This document shows, piece after piece, positions 1 through 11,572 of a stretch of DNA of 64,000 bases. Under the pieces are notes generated by a model, which had not been told where the DNA came from, ran no database searches, and saw only the letters and a list, made by a program, of their open reading frames with translations. The first letter of the stretch is position 1. Each line of letters begins with the position of its first letter. The DNA lies in assembly GCF_020509005.1 (NCBI RefSeq), contig NC_063021.1, positions 3,720,001-3,784,000 on the forward strand, read 5' to 3'. The DNA is from Fulvia fulva (taxonomy: Eukaryota; Ascomycota; Dothideomycetes; Mycosphaerellales; Mycosphaerellaceae). A program made the position numbers and the translations under genes.

Positions 1-1411
1 CACCTCTCCCTGTACTCCATTCTTTGCAAACCAGAAGTCTATGTTCGACATTCTGGGACAGGTAGCCGCATGGGCAACTCTTGTCTTCGATACCTGGGAC
101 TTTTCTCTGATGCAGGTATACCCTGACTCCGATGTGTTCAGAGCGGATTTGTATTGCTATGCTTGCTTCTGACCTGGTCAGGTCTGAGTACAGTAGGTAG
201 TTGTGGCTACCAAACTGTTGGAGTGCCTTTGGGGTTCCTGGCCTCTGTGGGGTTCTTGTCCATTCAGTCTTCCAGAGGAGTCCTGCCATCCTTTCAGCTA
301 GAGACTGTTGCTTCTTCCCTTGGCTGGCTGCTGATTCTCTCCCCTGAGCCCCTCTGTCCTGTTCCTGCTGGGCTAGGTGCAGCTGTTCTGTTGGTTCTTT
401 GAACTTCTGCAGGTCCTGCTGCTTCTGTGGAGCTGGATTGGGTCTTGCTTGTCTGTGCCTTCTCGTGCACTGGCTCCTGATTTTGTTGACTGCCTTCTGG
501 ATTACTAGCTGGGCTGGGTATGCAGACGTCTTTCCTGCATACTGGTATCTCAACCCTTGAAGGTAGAGCTTGGCTGGTGGGGAGCCAGACTCCATTTCGA
601 CCACCCTTGTTGGAGTTGACTTGTATGCTCCAAGCACCTTTTTCAGACAGGAGGCTTGGGCTCTGCTGATAGGATCTGCAATTCTCTTTGGGATCTTGTC
701 TTGGGCTGACCAGATCTGGGCTCCATATAGCATGGCTGGCTTCACAATGGCCTTGTACATAACCTTTGCTTTCGCAAATGTGGCTCCCCATGTGGAGGCT
801 GTAAGCCTGTCAATTGATTGCCTGTTGTTGTCTGCTCTTGCCTGTGCTTTCTTGACCTGTGGTCCCCAGCTAAGCTTTGGATCCAGCCATATTCCTAGCA
901 CCCTTAATTCACTTGAGGGTTCTGTTGTGTGTCCCTGAATAGTGATTGGGGCTTGCATATTGTGTCTGTTTCTGGCTCTACTGAAGTGGATAAGTTGATA
1001 CTTCTCTGGGGCAAATCTGGCTCCATGTTTCCTGGCCCATTCCTCACATTCCTTGTGTTTCTTCTGCAAGATTCTACAGTTCTCTTCTGTGCTGTCTGAC
1101 CAGGCTAGGATGTTTGTGTCATCCACAAACCCTGAGGCTGATGTGTTTCTAGAGTTTAGCTTTGCTGGCAGGTCTGCCATAAAGAGGAGAAACAGGATTG
1201 GAGACATTGTTGATCCCTGTGGGATTCCTGTCTCTGTAGGCATGCTGTCAGATTTGTATCTGCCCAGTCTTAGTCTTGTGGTTCTACCTCTAAGGAAGGA
1301 CTGGATGAACTGGACTGTCCAGTTGGGGATAGCCTTCTGTTTCAGGATGTGGATCAGCCTCTGGTGTGAGACATTGTCAAAGGCTCCTAATATGTCCAGT
1401 GAACGCTTCTA
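1..1411 (-). mobile_element. Tad/I-like LINE, intact 3' half of ORF2 (reverse transcriptase)
   Basis: Read on the minus strand, one frame stays open for about 470 codons from near 1408 to the window edge, with no stop. Going 5' to 3' it shows a reverse-transcriptase core: LDILGAFDNV near 1395-1366, GIPQGS near 1225, and the catalytic box as F-V-D-D near 1130-1118 in place of the usual YADD. A C-terminal zinc knuckle of the C-x-C-G...H...C type lies near 70-25, typical of fungal LINE ORF2. The endonuclease and the N-terminal RT are missing; the copy stops at 1411 against AT-rich mutated DNA, as in a 5'-truncated target-primed insertion. Composition is normal, so the copy has escaped RIP and is probably young. 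The rest of the 3' end lies outside the window. Plus-strand ORFs here are shadows. Confidence 0.88.
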
Positions 1412-2748
1412 GTATATAGGTAATAGAATACAAAGTCGAGATAAGTAAGCTAAGCCTATATGTCTTATACTATTATAATATAGTATAATATAGATGTTTA
1501 TACCTGCTTTCTAGAGTATATTAAGTAGTAAATAAGAATATCTACTCCTTATACTAACTAACAATCGTATTAGAAGAAACGTATAGATCTAAGAGCTATA
1601 GAGTTTCTCTATAATTTCTATAGGTATATATCATAGTTCGAAGCGCGCTACGCTCTACCTTTATAAACATTAGCCTAAGGAATGTATGTAGTTATATACG
1701 TAACTATAAGCGTCTCTAAGATTACGTAGTTATAGGCAACTTAGTAATTTAGGATTACTTACTTACTAGTAATCTAGTAATCGATACGAATCTCCTTTAT
1801 ATTTAGGAACGATATATTAGTTAGTATTATAGCGTTTAACTTGCTTCTCTATCTTACTAATTAAAATATACTAATACTAAACCTCTATCTTATACTCCTA
1901 CCGAGTTATACCCCTCTTTAACGAGTACTAACTCGATCGATCTTAGTCTCTAGACTTAGGAAGATTATTAGGTTTACTAAACCTAATAGTATGCGCCTAT
2001 ATATTATATAGCGTAGGTCTAGACTCCTCTTCCTAGGGAGGAAAGCTAGCTATAGCGCGAGTATACTAGAAAAAAGAGCTCTATAGAGGTTATAAAGGAT
2101 CGAAGATAGCTATATTAGGATAAGCTTAAGACGCTACTAAGTCTATACCTTTAGTATTAATTCCTATTCGAGCTTACTAAGAACTCTCTTCTTAAGATAG
2201 CTCTTAGCGCTTATACTAATACTAGTATCCTTAGGACTCTAGGTCTCTTCATTATACGCTACTACCTATTAATTCTCAAATTTACTATAGAATATATAGA
2301 ACTTATAGACGAGTAGCGTAGTACTCTAGAGAAAATCGAGGATAATTATAATAGTACTAAGGCTAACGAGAATAAAGAGAATAGAAGCGTAGTATTTAGC
2401 TAGAGGTCGATTAGCTAGAGATAATTATTTAAGCTTAATTATAAGGTACTAGTAGCGCTAGCTCGTTAGCTTTATATAGTCCTCGATAGTATATATTACG
2501 TACTAGGTTACTCTTAAGACCTAGTAATATATATTTAGGTATAAGGGAATTTCTAAAGAGAATATTATTACTAAACAAGTAAGAATTTTAGAGTTAAAAA
2601 TATCTTATAAGCTAGGATTAGCGTACGAGAGTAACAGACGTCTTATTAGCCTAAAGTACTATCGCTAACGATAGGTTTTACATTTTACACTTATATAATT
2701 TAGATCTGAAATAATTCTTCTGTATTCTTTTCAACCATAGCAGCGTCT
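1412..2748. other. AT-rich RIP-mutated repeat debris
   Basis: This stretch is dense in TAG, CTA, TATA and CTAT, with very few CA or TG dinucleotides, like the mutated copia copies further on. No frame is open for any length and no domain could be read through the mutations. It separates the LINE from the next gene-like island. It is inferred to be an old transposon of unknown type. Confidence 0.6.
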
Positions 2749-2767
2749 AGGGTTGGGGTTGGGCGTA

Positions 2768-3048
2768 CGAGACCCTGAACCGCCGCGAGCCAATCAGCTA
2801 TAACTGGCGACATGTCGCCTATCGTAGTATTGTGCCGCCCGTATCGCTATCCCTACATCTCGCCGTTAAACATAGATACAAATCGCCGTCGCGGTATACA
2901 GAAGCTACGCACTATATGTTTCATGTAACCCAGCCCTTCTCGACGTCGTCGTTCTGTCGTTCGTCGACGCCGCGTGTGCGTAGCGACTGCAAAACCGCTC
3001 GAGACCCTGAATCGCGGTGAGCCAATCAGCTATGACTGGCGACATGTC
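2768..3048 (+). repeat. 49-bp direct repeat pair ahead of the 3198 pseudogene
   Basis: Two copies of a 49-bp block (2768-2816 and 3000-3048) begin CGAGACCCTGAA and end GGCGACATGTC, differing at only a few positions, all C/T or G/A transitions. Both carry CCAATCAGCTAT, a CCAAT-box-like core. The second lies 150 bp upstream of the pseudogene start, so promoter repeats or the terminal region of a mobile unit are both possible. A G-rich telomere-like tract, TAGGGTTGGGGTTGGG, sits just upstream at 2749-2764. Confidence 0.6.
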
Positions 3049-3197
3049 TAAGTGGCTTCTAGCCGCCAGGCACTATCGAGCCAGCACAACATTTCGGCAG
3101 ACTACGTAAACGGGTCAAAGTTGCTACATCAGATACCTCCTACATTTAAAGAGCATCAGCCAGCTAGATCTAGCCCGTTAGGAGCACCCTATACAGT

Positions 3198-6100
3198 ATG
3201 CCACCTAAAGGATGGCGCAAGCCGCCTCTTACAGAGGAAGAGGAGCGAAGGAAGAAACAAGAACGTACTGTAACGAAGTCGGCAAGCACAGCGCGGCGGC
3301 GAGCAGAAAAGAAAGCGGCACAGGCAGGGACATATATCGGCGTACCCTCTTCCTCCTCCGTCCTACTACACTAAGGAGGTTCCCTAGCATCTGGCTCCTT
3401 AGCTGTACCACTACCTACTACACAAGGCCCACTACTATCTACCGAAATCCCTCTAATAGGTAGCAATACGCTAGGGGCACAGCGTGCTTCTTCTATTAGT
3501 CGGGCTCGACCACTGTTCCTAGCGCTACGACCTATACCTGCCTTCTCACAGGTCGCACCGCTTAGGAACGTAGGAGATGCCCTGCAGCGAGATAGTATTG
3601 CTAACGATGAACTTGATATTGATGACGTCGTTACTACGGTAAATCAATACGCCCTCGCTACCCGCCCCGCCCGCCAAGCCGATAACTAACAGCCTCCGCC
3701 CCAAATCCTTAAGACCTACGTCGTCGCACGAGACAGCCAGCCTGAAGCAGCCCTTCTAGGGCTGACCCTCGACCCACTCCTACGTAAAGACCCGGCGCAA
3801 TCCCTCCCTCGCCATAATCCCTCGCTTCGCTTAGGAGAACCCGAAGCTGATACTACTAGGTCCGCAGTAAGAAGAGCTACGCCCCATCTAGTGTCGAGAA
3901 ACACGAGAGGAGGACTATCGCAGTCTAATATCAGGGAATACGCAATTCGTCTAGCGCCACGAGGAGAGGCCTACCGTCACACCTCCACAATCGGCACGCA
4001 GCCCTTCTCTCCTCTAGCAGTACACGCAACTTCTGTACCGACTAGGCTAGACACTCCCCCTTAGCCTATCTCGCAAGCAGGCTTACCTGAGCCCACACTA
4101 CTATTAGATGTACATCCTCGACGCGACCCTCCCTCCCGACCCTTGACTCCACGCGAACGAGACACTAGCACGCCTCAGCCCGCCCCACGAGAAAGCGCAC
4201 CTCTATCTCCCGACACTCTATACCCTCCTCTAAGCCCTACAGCTAGCACACTACGGCCTCATCCAATCGAAGGGCGACTACCGCCGCGGCGTACGGTATC
4301 AAGAGACGCCTCCTTCGAGCTACAATCTAGGGCACGGCGCCCTCAGCTAGATGCAAGAGAAAGTGCACCGGGGCGGGCTACAAGAGAAGCTACACTACAG
4401 CCGAGACAACGAGTACAGCAAAGCCCGGCGCTCCCTAGGCACGCCCGGCACGACGACAGTGATGTTACGTTAGAAAGCCTAGGGCCACGCTCGGCCTATA
4501 GCAGGGCTGGTTCACTCGAACACAGTCCTTACCATAGTAGCGACGCGACACCGGATTCAGACGAGGAGCTGGACAACCCGCCTGTTATGTCGTCGCCCCA
4601 CAGTCGGTCCGTGCTTTACAAAGCCTTGAAATCAGCCGGTTGCTCCTGCAACTATTCCGAAGTCGAAGATCCAGTGCTAGACGACGAGGATGCACCGCCG
4701 CCTAAAGTCACACTTGTAGAGTTCGTCGCCGAAGGTAAGACTACGGCCTTTGCTTAGAGCCTACTTCCACAGCTCCCGGATGTCCTTTCCTATGTCACAG
4801 AGCAAGGCAAGCTACCAGTGTACACCCATGAAGAGCTGCGAGGCATCGACTAGCGCAGGCTTCTCGCTGGGCAGGCCGATAGGGTACCCGCCTCGATTTT
4901 GTTACTCGAGAAGTCATGCCTTACGCATACGCACGAGCCATTTAGCATTATCCGATGGTGGGACATCGACGCTCTCCTCCTTCCGCTAACTTCACTCGCT
5001 GCCTACAAAGCAGGCATTCGTTTGTTTTACACGCCCCGCTTCACGAAAACCATTACCCATAACTGGTATATCCCAGTCGGTCGCTCCTCCATCAGACCCC
5101 AGCGCTGCAAGCACATACGCATCGCAACCGGGCTCGACGCTTCTGGGTTCGATACCTTCATCTTCTTCCCAGACCTCCCCGTCCCTAAAACTAAGAGGGA
5201 TCGGAAGATCGACCAGCAGCGTCGCTGCTACATGAACAAGCGCGAGCAGGCACACTTCGTTGACACTATCCTTATTCCCGCCCTTCGCGCTACCTATCCT
5301 AACAGGATGCTCGCACACCACCCGCTCTCCTTCCAGCAAGCATATAACCGCGCCTACGCCCGGCAGAGGCAGGGCATTGAAGGCGGCAACCGTAACGTCA
5401 GCGAGCTCGCTTACGACATTGTGGATGCTCCCTCGGCAAATGACCACCCCGCAACCGAAGCCACGAGTCCACGACTGCATCGACTATGGCAGGACATCGA
5501 GCGCCGGCTCTATAGAGACCTAGACGAATGTTAGCGCCGTGCAGAACTTGTCACGGTGCAATACGGCACTAAGATTCGCATCGAGGCAGAGACGCCTGTA
5601 GAGCTAAAGGAGCTACTAGATCAATCCCTAGAGCGATGGTTCGACCCAGCCTATCGCGATGTCGACCGCGCATAGTTCGACCTTGCCTACGAGGACAATT
5701 CCTTTTCGGCCTGCACCTACAGACCCAGTAGCAACCCCACTCATCGCTCTCCGCCGGACTGCATGCAGCGTCGCGACCACTGCCGACCTAAACATCGAGC
5801 ATCCCTATGTCTTCTAGTGGTTTGGCACAGAAGAAGCTGGTAGCGTGCGAGGGAAACCATTCCGCAAGTCCGCAGAGCAGCTTAGTGGCATTGGCTTCTA
5901 CCAGGGATACAACATCTCGAAGGAGCTCTTTACATCCGTCGACCGGACCGCAGAGCCCGTCTTTAGCTAACCAGTACTCTAACTTCTTGCATTCTCGCAG
6001 TCCACTATCGACCAGGTCGCCTCCGTCACATCCCTTATTGCACGAGACACTACCTTCCGCAGAGCCCGCGTCCTCGACGTCCTCAAAGCCGAGATAACAC

Positions 6101-7674
6101 GATGCAACAACACACTCGCTAGGTATGCGGCTAATGCCGTTCCTTTTAGCGTACGAGGGGAGTTTCGCACTTGCTGGGACATGCTCTGCCAGCCTGACCT
6201 GCCTGGGGTTCAGCCAAGCTTATCGGAGGGACTTGATAGGCGGCCTACGCATTGGCCCTTCTTTGTACTAGACAGTGCCCACGTCATTGACTTTATGCGT
6301 CTACAACTAAACCGATAGCTCTTTGCAATCTACGCTGTGTTGTCCCAAAGGTCGGTCAACGTAGGCGTCAATGCAGCTCATCTCGACCGGACCTCTCGGA
6401 CGGTAGAGGAAGCCTCTGCATCGTCAATGCTGGCCGCGCTCTTTGATATGCTTACTAACATTACTAATAGCGGCTCGTTCAGCGCCAAGCACCGCCTCTC
6501 TCGTGACCGTTACGACAGGAAGGGTAAGGGCGATAGAGAGGAGCAAGGCAGTCGTCGCGGGTTGAACATCATGGAAAGCCTCCGCAGTACTCACGTCGCT
6601 TGGCTGCCAGCCGACCTCTTCGACTGGGCACGGCTACGATTTCACCCTGCGGAGCTGCTACGGACTGCCTATAGCAACAACTTCCTGCAACATCAGCTTC
6701 GAGCTACTAGATCCGGCAGGTTAGAGCAGGCGTTTCATCAGCACGTGAAGGACACCCTCGATGAAGTAGTCGCCGCAGATGCGGCGTATCGAGACGGCCG
6801 GCCTAAGGATAAAGCACGGGACGTGCAAGAGTACAGAAGGGTCCTTAGGCATGCATTCCAGCGCCTAGGCTAGGCATGTAGATGTCGCTATGCCAGCTAC
6901 ATGCTCCGCATCCTTTCCAAGCCAGACAAGCGCCTAGGTGGCGTAGCGCGGTTACGCCAATTCTTCTCCGATGATGTCAGCAACGAGGAGAGGGCGGGTC
7001 TCCGCGGGCTTTCATACGATCTTGTACACAGGATGACGGGTGGAAGGCCAAACATTGTCCTCGTACGAGCCCATGGTAGTAATACCGCCGAGGGTGGCTT
7101 CACATCATTTCCGAACAACTGGGCGACCCGGCTGCGGCTACTCTTCGACTGGGACGACAACTTCCTACGGGACACCTGGGAGCATCGGCCATGGCGCAGG
7201 TGGGTAAGGTACTACTTCGACGCAATCGAATCGCTAAGCCAGCAACACCCAGAGAGTGTCTGGCCAGCCGACCTAGGGTTGCAATTCAAGAAGAATGTAG
7301 GGCGATATGCATCTAACTGGATCCGAATCCTTCCAGCCTACGACAAGACCAAGATCCACCAAGCCGTCCGGCAGAAGAAACGCTCCAGTGACGACACCGG
7401 GCCTCCTCAATACCAGGTCAAATGGATCTCCACTTTGCCACTCGAGGCTAGCATTCACATCCAGAATAGTACCGCCCCGAAGCAATGGTCGCTCATTACG
7501 GACAAGGCGGCAAGGAGCAGGCTCCAGCGCATGCACGAGTAGACACCGGATGTACTGTGTAACCCCGACCAGTGGCCGCTTAGCGATGACCTTACCTCCT
7601 GCTTCCTCGCCATGCGACCAATTGAGAAACCTAGTGGGCTAGATGAGGCAGAGTCAGGGAGTGGCGATGACTGA
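3198..7674 (+). pseudogene. Large pseudogene of unrecognised family, closed by RIP-type stops
   Basis: An ATG at 3198 (MPPKGWRKPPLTEEEERRKK, a basic/acidic charged start) opens a frame that stays protein-like to about 5690, then continues one base shifted to a TGA at 7672-7674, about 1,490 codons. It contains 13 premature stops: TAA at 3372, 3687, 5968 and 5980; TAG at 4062, 4755, 4851, 5532, 5673, 5815, 6316, 6871 and 7540. None is TGA. Each can derive from CAA or CAG by one C>T change in a CpA context. Residues 50-500 are Pro/Ser/Arg-rich and probably disordered; the rest is globular, with stretches such as FIFFPDLPVPKT and GIGFYQGYNISKEL. I do not recognise the family; no transposase, helicase or zinc-finger motif was seen. 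RIP normally needs a duplicate, so it is probably multicopy, perhaps the gene of a mobile or subtelomeric unit. Confidence 0.72.
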
Positions 7675-7675
7675 C

Positions 7676-7830
7676 TAGAAAAACCAGGAGCTGGAGCATT
7701 CAGGCTCTAGATTTACCCTGCTGATGAATGTCACCCCCGGGGGTGACATGTACTCAGGCTATTTTCCCTGCTAGTGAATGTCACCCCCGGGGGTGACATT
7801 CACTCAAGCTACTTATATAGGCATTCTCGC
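7676..7830 (+). promoter_or_regulatory. Paired GC palindromes followed by a TATA box
   Basis: The 20-bp palindrome tgtcacccccgggggtgaca occurs at 7729-7748 and again at 7781-7800. The second sits in a perfect 32-bp palindrome (7773-7804) whose arms extend to AGTGAAT. Seventeen bases after it comes CTTATATAGGC (7813-7823). The same palindrome, spacer and TATA recur at 8313-8356, so the block behaves like an operator or upstream activating site next to a TATA box. No long gene was found downstream. It lies directly 3' of the large pseudogene and may belong to the same repeat unit. Confidence 0.6.
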
Positions 7831-8255
7831 CCTCGTCGCGCACACTGGGTGCCTCCAGCAGCCTAGGGTTTCACCCTACGCACGAGTGTGGCTAGCAGAT
7901 AGCTACACTGCCTGCTCTAGGAATCTCACCCTGCCGGGAACGAAGAGAAGGGTTTGGAGGCTACGCTGGCTAACGAGCGATTGTCTGTATCATTCTTAGA
8001 ATCATTTCTTCGGTATTCCTGAGCTCCATTTCAGTACTTTTTCCTCGGCATTCTTTCGTATCATTTCTCTAGTATCTTCAGCGCCAGTTCCTCAGCCTTC
8101 TTACGCATTATCCCCCGGGCACTCTGGAGCACTAACCCTAGCAGACGTCTCGGCCGCCTAGCACCTCATACGTCGCTTACCCAACATCGGCACGAGAGCC
8201 CCAGCAGCCCAGAACCAATTCCCATCGCGTGTCGGCATCATCAACTAACGACGAC
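7831..8255. other. Spacer between the two palindrome blocks
   Basis: Normal-composition DNA with short CT-rich runs and no credible ORF. It begins just after the first TATA box, so it would be a transcript leader if that block is a promoter. No RNA gene was recognised. Confidence 0.4.
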
Positions 8256-8360
8256 TACCTAAAAAAATCCGGAACTAAAACTTCCAGGTCCTAGATTTTT
8301 CCTGCCAGACTTTGTCACCCCCGGGGGTGACATTCACTCAGGCTGCTTATATAGGCGCTC
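8256..8360 (+). promoter_or_regulatory. Second copy of the palindrome-TATA block
   Basis: This is a diverged direct repeat of the 7676-7830 block: an A-run, a GGTCCTAGATTTTTCCTGCC segment resembling the earlier GGCTCTAGATTTACCCTGCT, one palindrome tgtcacccccgggggtgaca at 8313-8332, ATTCACTCAGGCTGC, then TTATATAGGC. The order, spacing and sequence of palindrome, CACTCA and TATA are kept while surrounding bases differ, which suggests constraint or recent duplication. What it controls is unknown. Confidence 0.6.
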
Positions 8361-8749
8361 GTGGACTCATAGTGACCCTAGCCGAACCCAAGAACGAGCG
8401 ACTTAAACATAGAGAAGGCGTAGGTAGACATTGCAGAGAAGGCAGCAAGAGATAGCCAAACTGGAGGCAGAGTACACATAGACCCCGCGTCCCGCGACAA
8501 GAAGTATGAGAATGAATATAAGGTGAATGGGACTAAACGCGCACGTGCACGCTCAGCAAACAATCCATGCAGCCGCGACTACGCGCATGCACGTGCGCGC
8601 CTCGTGAGCAGCCTACATGCCCGCGACTATTGCGAGTAAATGCATGTAACTGTGAGCGCGTGACTCATAGACGCGTCGTGCCGCAGCAAACCGCAATTCT
8701 TCCCCTACTTAAGGCCTCTGACCTTGCTTCATAACCTTGCTACAACTAC
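8361..8749. other. Intergenic DNA rich in GCATGC/CACGTG-like words
   Basis: No supported gene. The stretch 8540-8680 repeats short words such as GCACGTGC, GCGCATGCACGTGCGCG and ACTCATAGACGCG, several of them self-complementary. It could be the promoter of a transcript beginning near the C/A-rich minisatellite at 8750. Confidence 0.35.
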
Positions 8750-8840
8750 CTCGCAGCACCACCGCGCAACAACACCTCGCAGCACCACCTCGCAGCACCA
8801 CCTCGCAGCACTACCGCGCAACACCACCGCGCAACACCAC
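8750..8840 (+). repeat. 13-bp minisatellite, seven units
   Basis: Seven head-to-tail 13-bp units alternate between CTCGCAGCACCAC and CGCGCAACACCAC. Being a non-multiple of three, the array stays open in more than one frame as low-complexity Thr/His/Ser/Ala runs. These have no other support as protein. C/A-rich tracts like this also precede the MYND and RecQ loci (about 11340-11470 and 13580-13690) and resemble fungal 5' leaders. Confidence 0.75.
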
Positions 8841-10318
8841 CTTCACTACCGCACATCGCTACTTCACTACACTACCTCACATCACAACCTCGCGCCGCCC
8901 TACATTACCGACGCTTGCGACAGCACGTGATACCATACCCGCCGTCAGCGCATTGCGGCACAGAGGTATCGCATGCTTCGCTACTCACAATGTCCCATTC
9001 ATGTTGCGGCAACATGAATGAGAGCCCCATACAAATAGAGCTCGCGCACGGTGTACCTAGACGTCGACATGAATGAGAATTGCGACGTCGACATGATTGG
9101 GAAGATAGGCCCGGATCGCGCTCAAATTTGCACCAAGTCTAATCTATAGTTATAAGAGTCGATTAATTTCATTGCTAGGTGTAGATCGAAGTAGCCGTCT
9201 CGTTGTTATCGATTGAAGTCTCGCAGTTGGCGTTTTGAAGTTCGTAGCTCGGCCCGGTTGGAGGCCTTTTCCTCGCTAAGGATTCAGGTCGGTCGCACAG
9301 GAAGGGTTACATCGTACGCGAGAAACATTACTGTCGGACCGTACAGAAGCTAGGTCTTACTGCCCGAGTAGTATTAACGTTCTAAGGCGATTAAGAAACA
9401 GTCATATGTTTGGCAATCGCTCGAGCGCAGTATAAGGGTATTACTCTATCGAGCACGCTCACGTTGTTGTGACACAAACACGCGTCGGCGGACTGCGCGC
9501 CGAGCATGGACTTCCTAGCTCGCACAGGCTACTACTAAATGTAACTTCGAAACGCGGCAGCGTATCGCGTAAGAAGAGATACATTGTTGAAGGCTTCAAG
9601 CAGCACGCCGTTATAAGATCTCGAGACGAAGAAACTAAGTAGGAGGATTAGGCAGAGCACGACGCCCGATTCCGATGTAGACGGCGCGGTATATTCGATG
9701 CAAATAGCTCGAGGGAAAACAGTTAGTACGAGCTCGAGACTAGTCGTATACGGAAGTTGTAGAAGGTAGCGATTCAAGAGACGAAGCGAATAGTAGTATA
9801 GTGCTATATGTAGGACGGGTGAGGTTGTTTCTCTAAGCGTCTACCGTAGAATAGCAGTCGGATTGCGAAGTTGAGGCAAGACACAGTCGAATCGAAGGAG
9901 GATCAGCGGACCGAGCCACGGTAGTCCGGACCTCACTTCATCGCTCAACATCGATTCATCACGCGAAATCGCAAGGTCAGAAGGAAGAATGCTATAACTC
10001 ACGGGTATAAGAGCTTTATTGGCTAACTATTCCGCTGTAGAACGCTCAAATCTCCCTGCCTTCTACTCTGTGCTCCTCGGCATCGTAACACGCCCTCCTT
10101 CCTCGCGTACTCCTCCCTTAGTATGTCTGCTTGTCCTGGCTTGTGATCCACTCGACGATCCGCTCTCCTTGCCCGTGCCCGCTATCTATCTCGCTTACCG
10201 CACCTCTCGCCACGCGCTCGACCCGCCCTCCCGCATATACGTTGTCGATAGACATCGCTGTGTACTAGTGTGAGCAGAGCTGAGTCGACCGGGCGGCAAC
10301 GCAGTTGGTACAGGCTTG
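8841..10318. other. Intergenic DNA with no recognisable gene
   Basis: Composition is normal. Open frames are short and have no recognisable domain, signal or partner: 9535-9777 minus and 10019-10273 plus. No tRNA, rRNA or repeat was recognised. Confidence 0.4.
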
Positions 10319-10723
10319 CTACAGGAACCAATTCTGCTGGTCTATCGGTAGCCGGGTCTGAGGATCGAGGTATGGCTCAGTGCTGTTCTTGCGCCAGTAG
10401 GTGACGCAGTACGGCGCCGGGAAGGGTGCGACACATTCGGCGTTCTGGACGATCCGCTGGTCTACGTATGCTCGATTAGCGGTCTGCGCGGTGGTGCTGC
10501 TATAGGCTGTCGTAAAGCGACACTTGGCCATGCTGTCACCGCTACAGCGCTTGAGGGCACCATTCAGACCGTTGAGCTGGTAGACCAGAGCGTGCTGCAC
10601 GCCACAGTCCAGAGAGTGTCCCGCGGCGGCACCGATTGTCTAGCGAAAGGTCAGTGTGACGCGGACGGGAAAGGTAAGCTGCAGTTGCTAGAGCATTTCG
10701 ATCATCGGTGCGGTCGCAATCAT
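10319..10723 (-). pseudogene. Small cysteine-containing protein, pseudogene with two RIP-type stops
   Basis: On the minus strand an ATG at 10723-10721 opens a 134-codon frame ending in TAG at 10321-10319. Two internal TAG codons (codons 12 and 30) interrupt it, each one C>T from CAG. The remainder is protein-like, with five cysteines in SLDCG, LKRCSG, MAKCRF, NAECVA and APYCVT. There is no convincing signal peptide and I do not recognise the family. The intact 3' frame alone would start at an internal Met or Val. An upstream exon is possible. Confidence 0.45.
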
Positions 10724-11513
10724 GCTTTGGAGCTATAGAACAGCTGTCAATACTCGGTCGAAAGCACCCGACATGTCCAACGTACGTCGTCGCGCGAGCG
10801 GAACTCGATCACTCTACCGTCGGCGGTATACATGTCCACGAAACGATTCTACTGGGGAGATGGCTTTGAGGCGGGGATGGCGTAGCCGTGGAGGCGAGCG
10901 CAGGCAGCCGGGAGCGGCATGGTGTGGTATGGCGGTGGTGTTCACGGTCGTGGCGGCTGGTGTTGGTTGAGTGACGGTCATGAGGAGAGAACGCTGGTGA
11001 GATTGGACGTTTGGAGGAAGTCGATCGTGTCGTTCTGGGGTGGCGGAAACATCGCGCGCGACCATCACATGGTCTTTGCTGCACGTGCTGCGGGTTAGCA
11101 GCTGCGCCCACCACTCTCGAAGGTTCTCGAAATGGCGAAGCGTCACTTGCATGTGAGCTTCCGTCGAAGTGAGCCTCACCACCCCGGTACACCCACCCCG
11201 GTACACCCACCCGCTCTTCGATGATTGCGACAGACGAATCCCTCTGCACGTCTCGAGCCATGTCTGCTGCCGCGCGCACGGCGCACGGACCGACAGTCGA
11301 TATATATCAAGTCCAGCTCTACCTCATTCCGCTTTCCTCCGACATCGACCAACACCACCAATCTCTAAGCACCGAGTAGCAGCACTACTATCGCAACCAC
11401 CAGCACGAGCACCAGCGCTCATCACTCCAAATAACCACCACCAGCATCAGCATTCGTCACTCTAAACAACCACCTTCATCAACACCACTCGCGCCACTAC
11501 CGTCGGTCTCAAG
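10724..11513. promoter_or_regulatory. Upstream region and leader of the MYND pseudogene
   Basis: Two overlapping minus-strand ORFs (10809-11279, 10814-11206) have no recognisable domain and are left out. Between 11185 and 11215 the unit CGGTACACCCACC is tandemly repeated. A TATA-like CGATATATATC lies at 11297-11307, about 270 bp upstream of the MYND start codon, followed by a C/A-rich leader. This is a plausible core promoter for the MYND gene. Confidence 0.45.
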
Positions 11514-11564
11514 GTATTGTCACTTATTCTCATCCATCTCCCCGCCGTGCTAACCGGTTCTCAG
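11514..11564 (+). other. Predicted 5'-UTR intron of the MYND gene
   Basis: GTATTG at the 5' end, a strong branch-point match GCTAAC at about 11550, and a CAG 3' end give a 51-bp intron of typical fungal size, nine bases before the ATG. The GTATTG donor is weaker than the usual GTAAGT, so splicing is inferred. Confidence 0.45.
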
Positions 11565-11572
11565 CCACTACC

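Noticed and set aside
154..1412. Plus-strand and other-frame ORFs over the LINE (154-402, 294-791 minus, 570-938, 1053-1412)
   Set aside because: They overlap a continuous minus-strand RT frame with catalytic motifs; the others carry none.
8724..9021. Thr/His-rich proteins over the 13-bp minisatellite
   Set aside because: Open in two frames because of the repeat; low complexity only.
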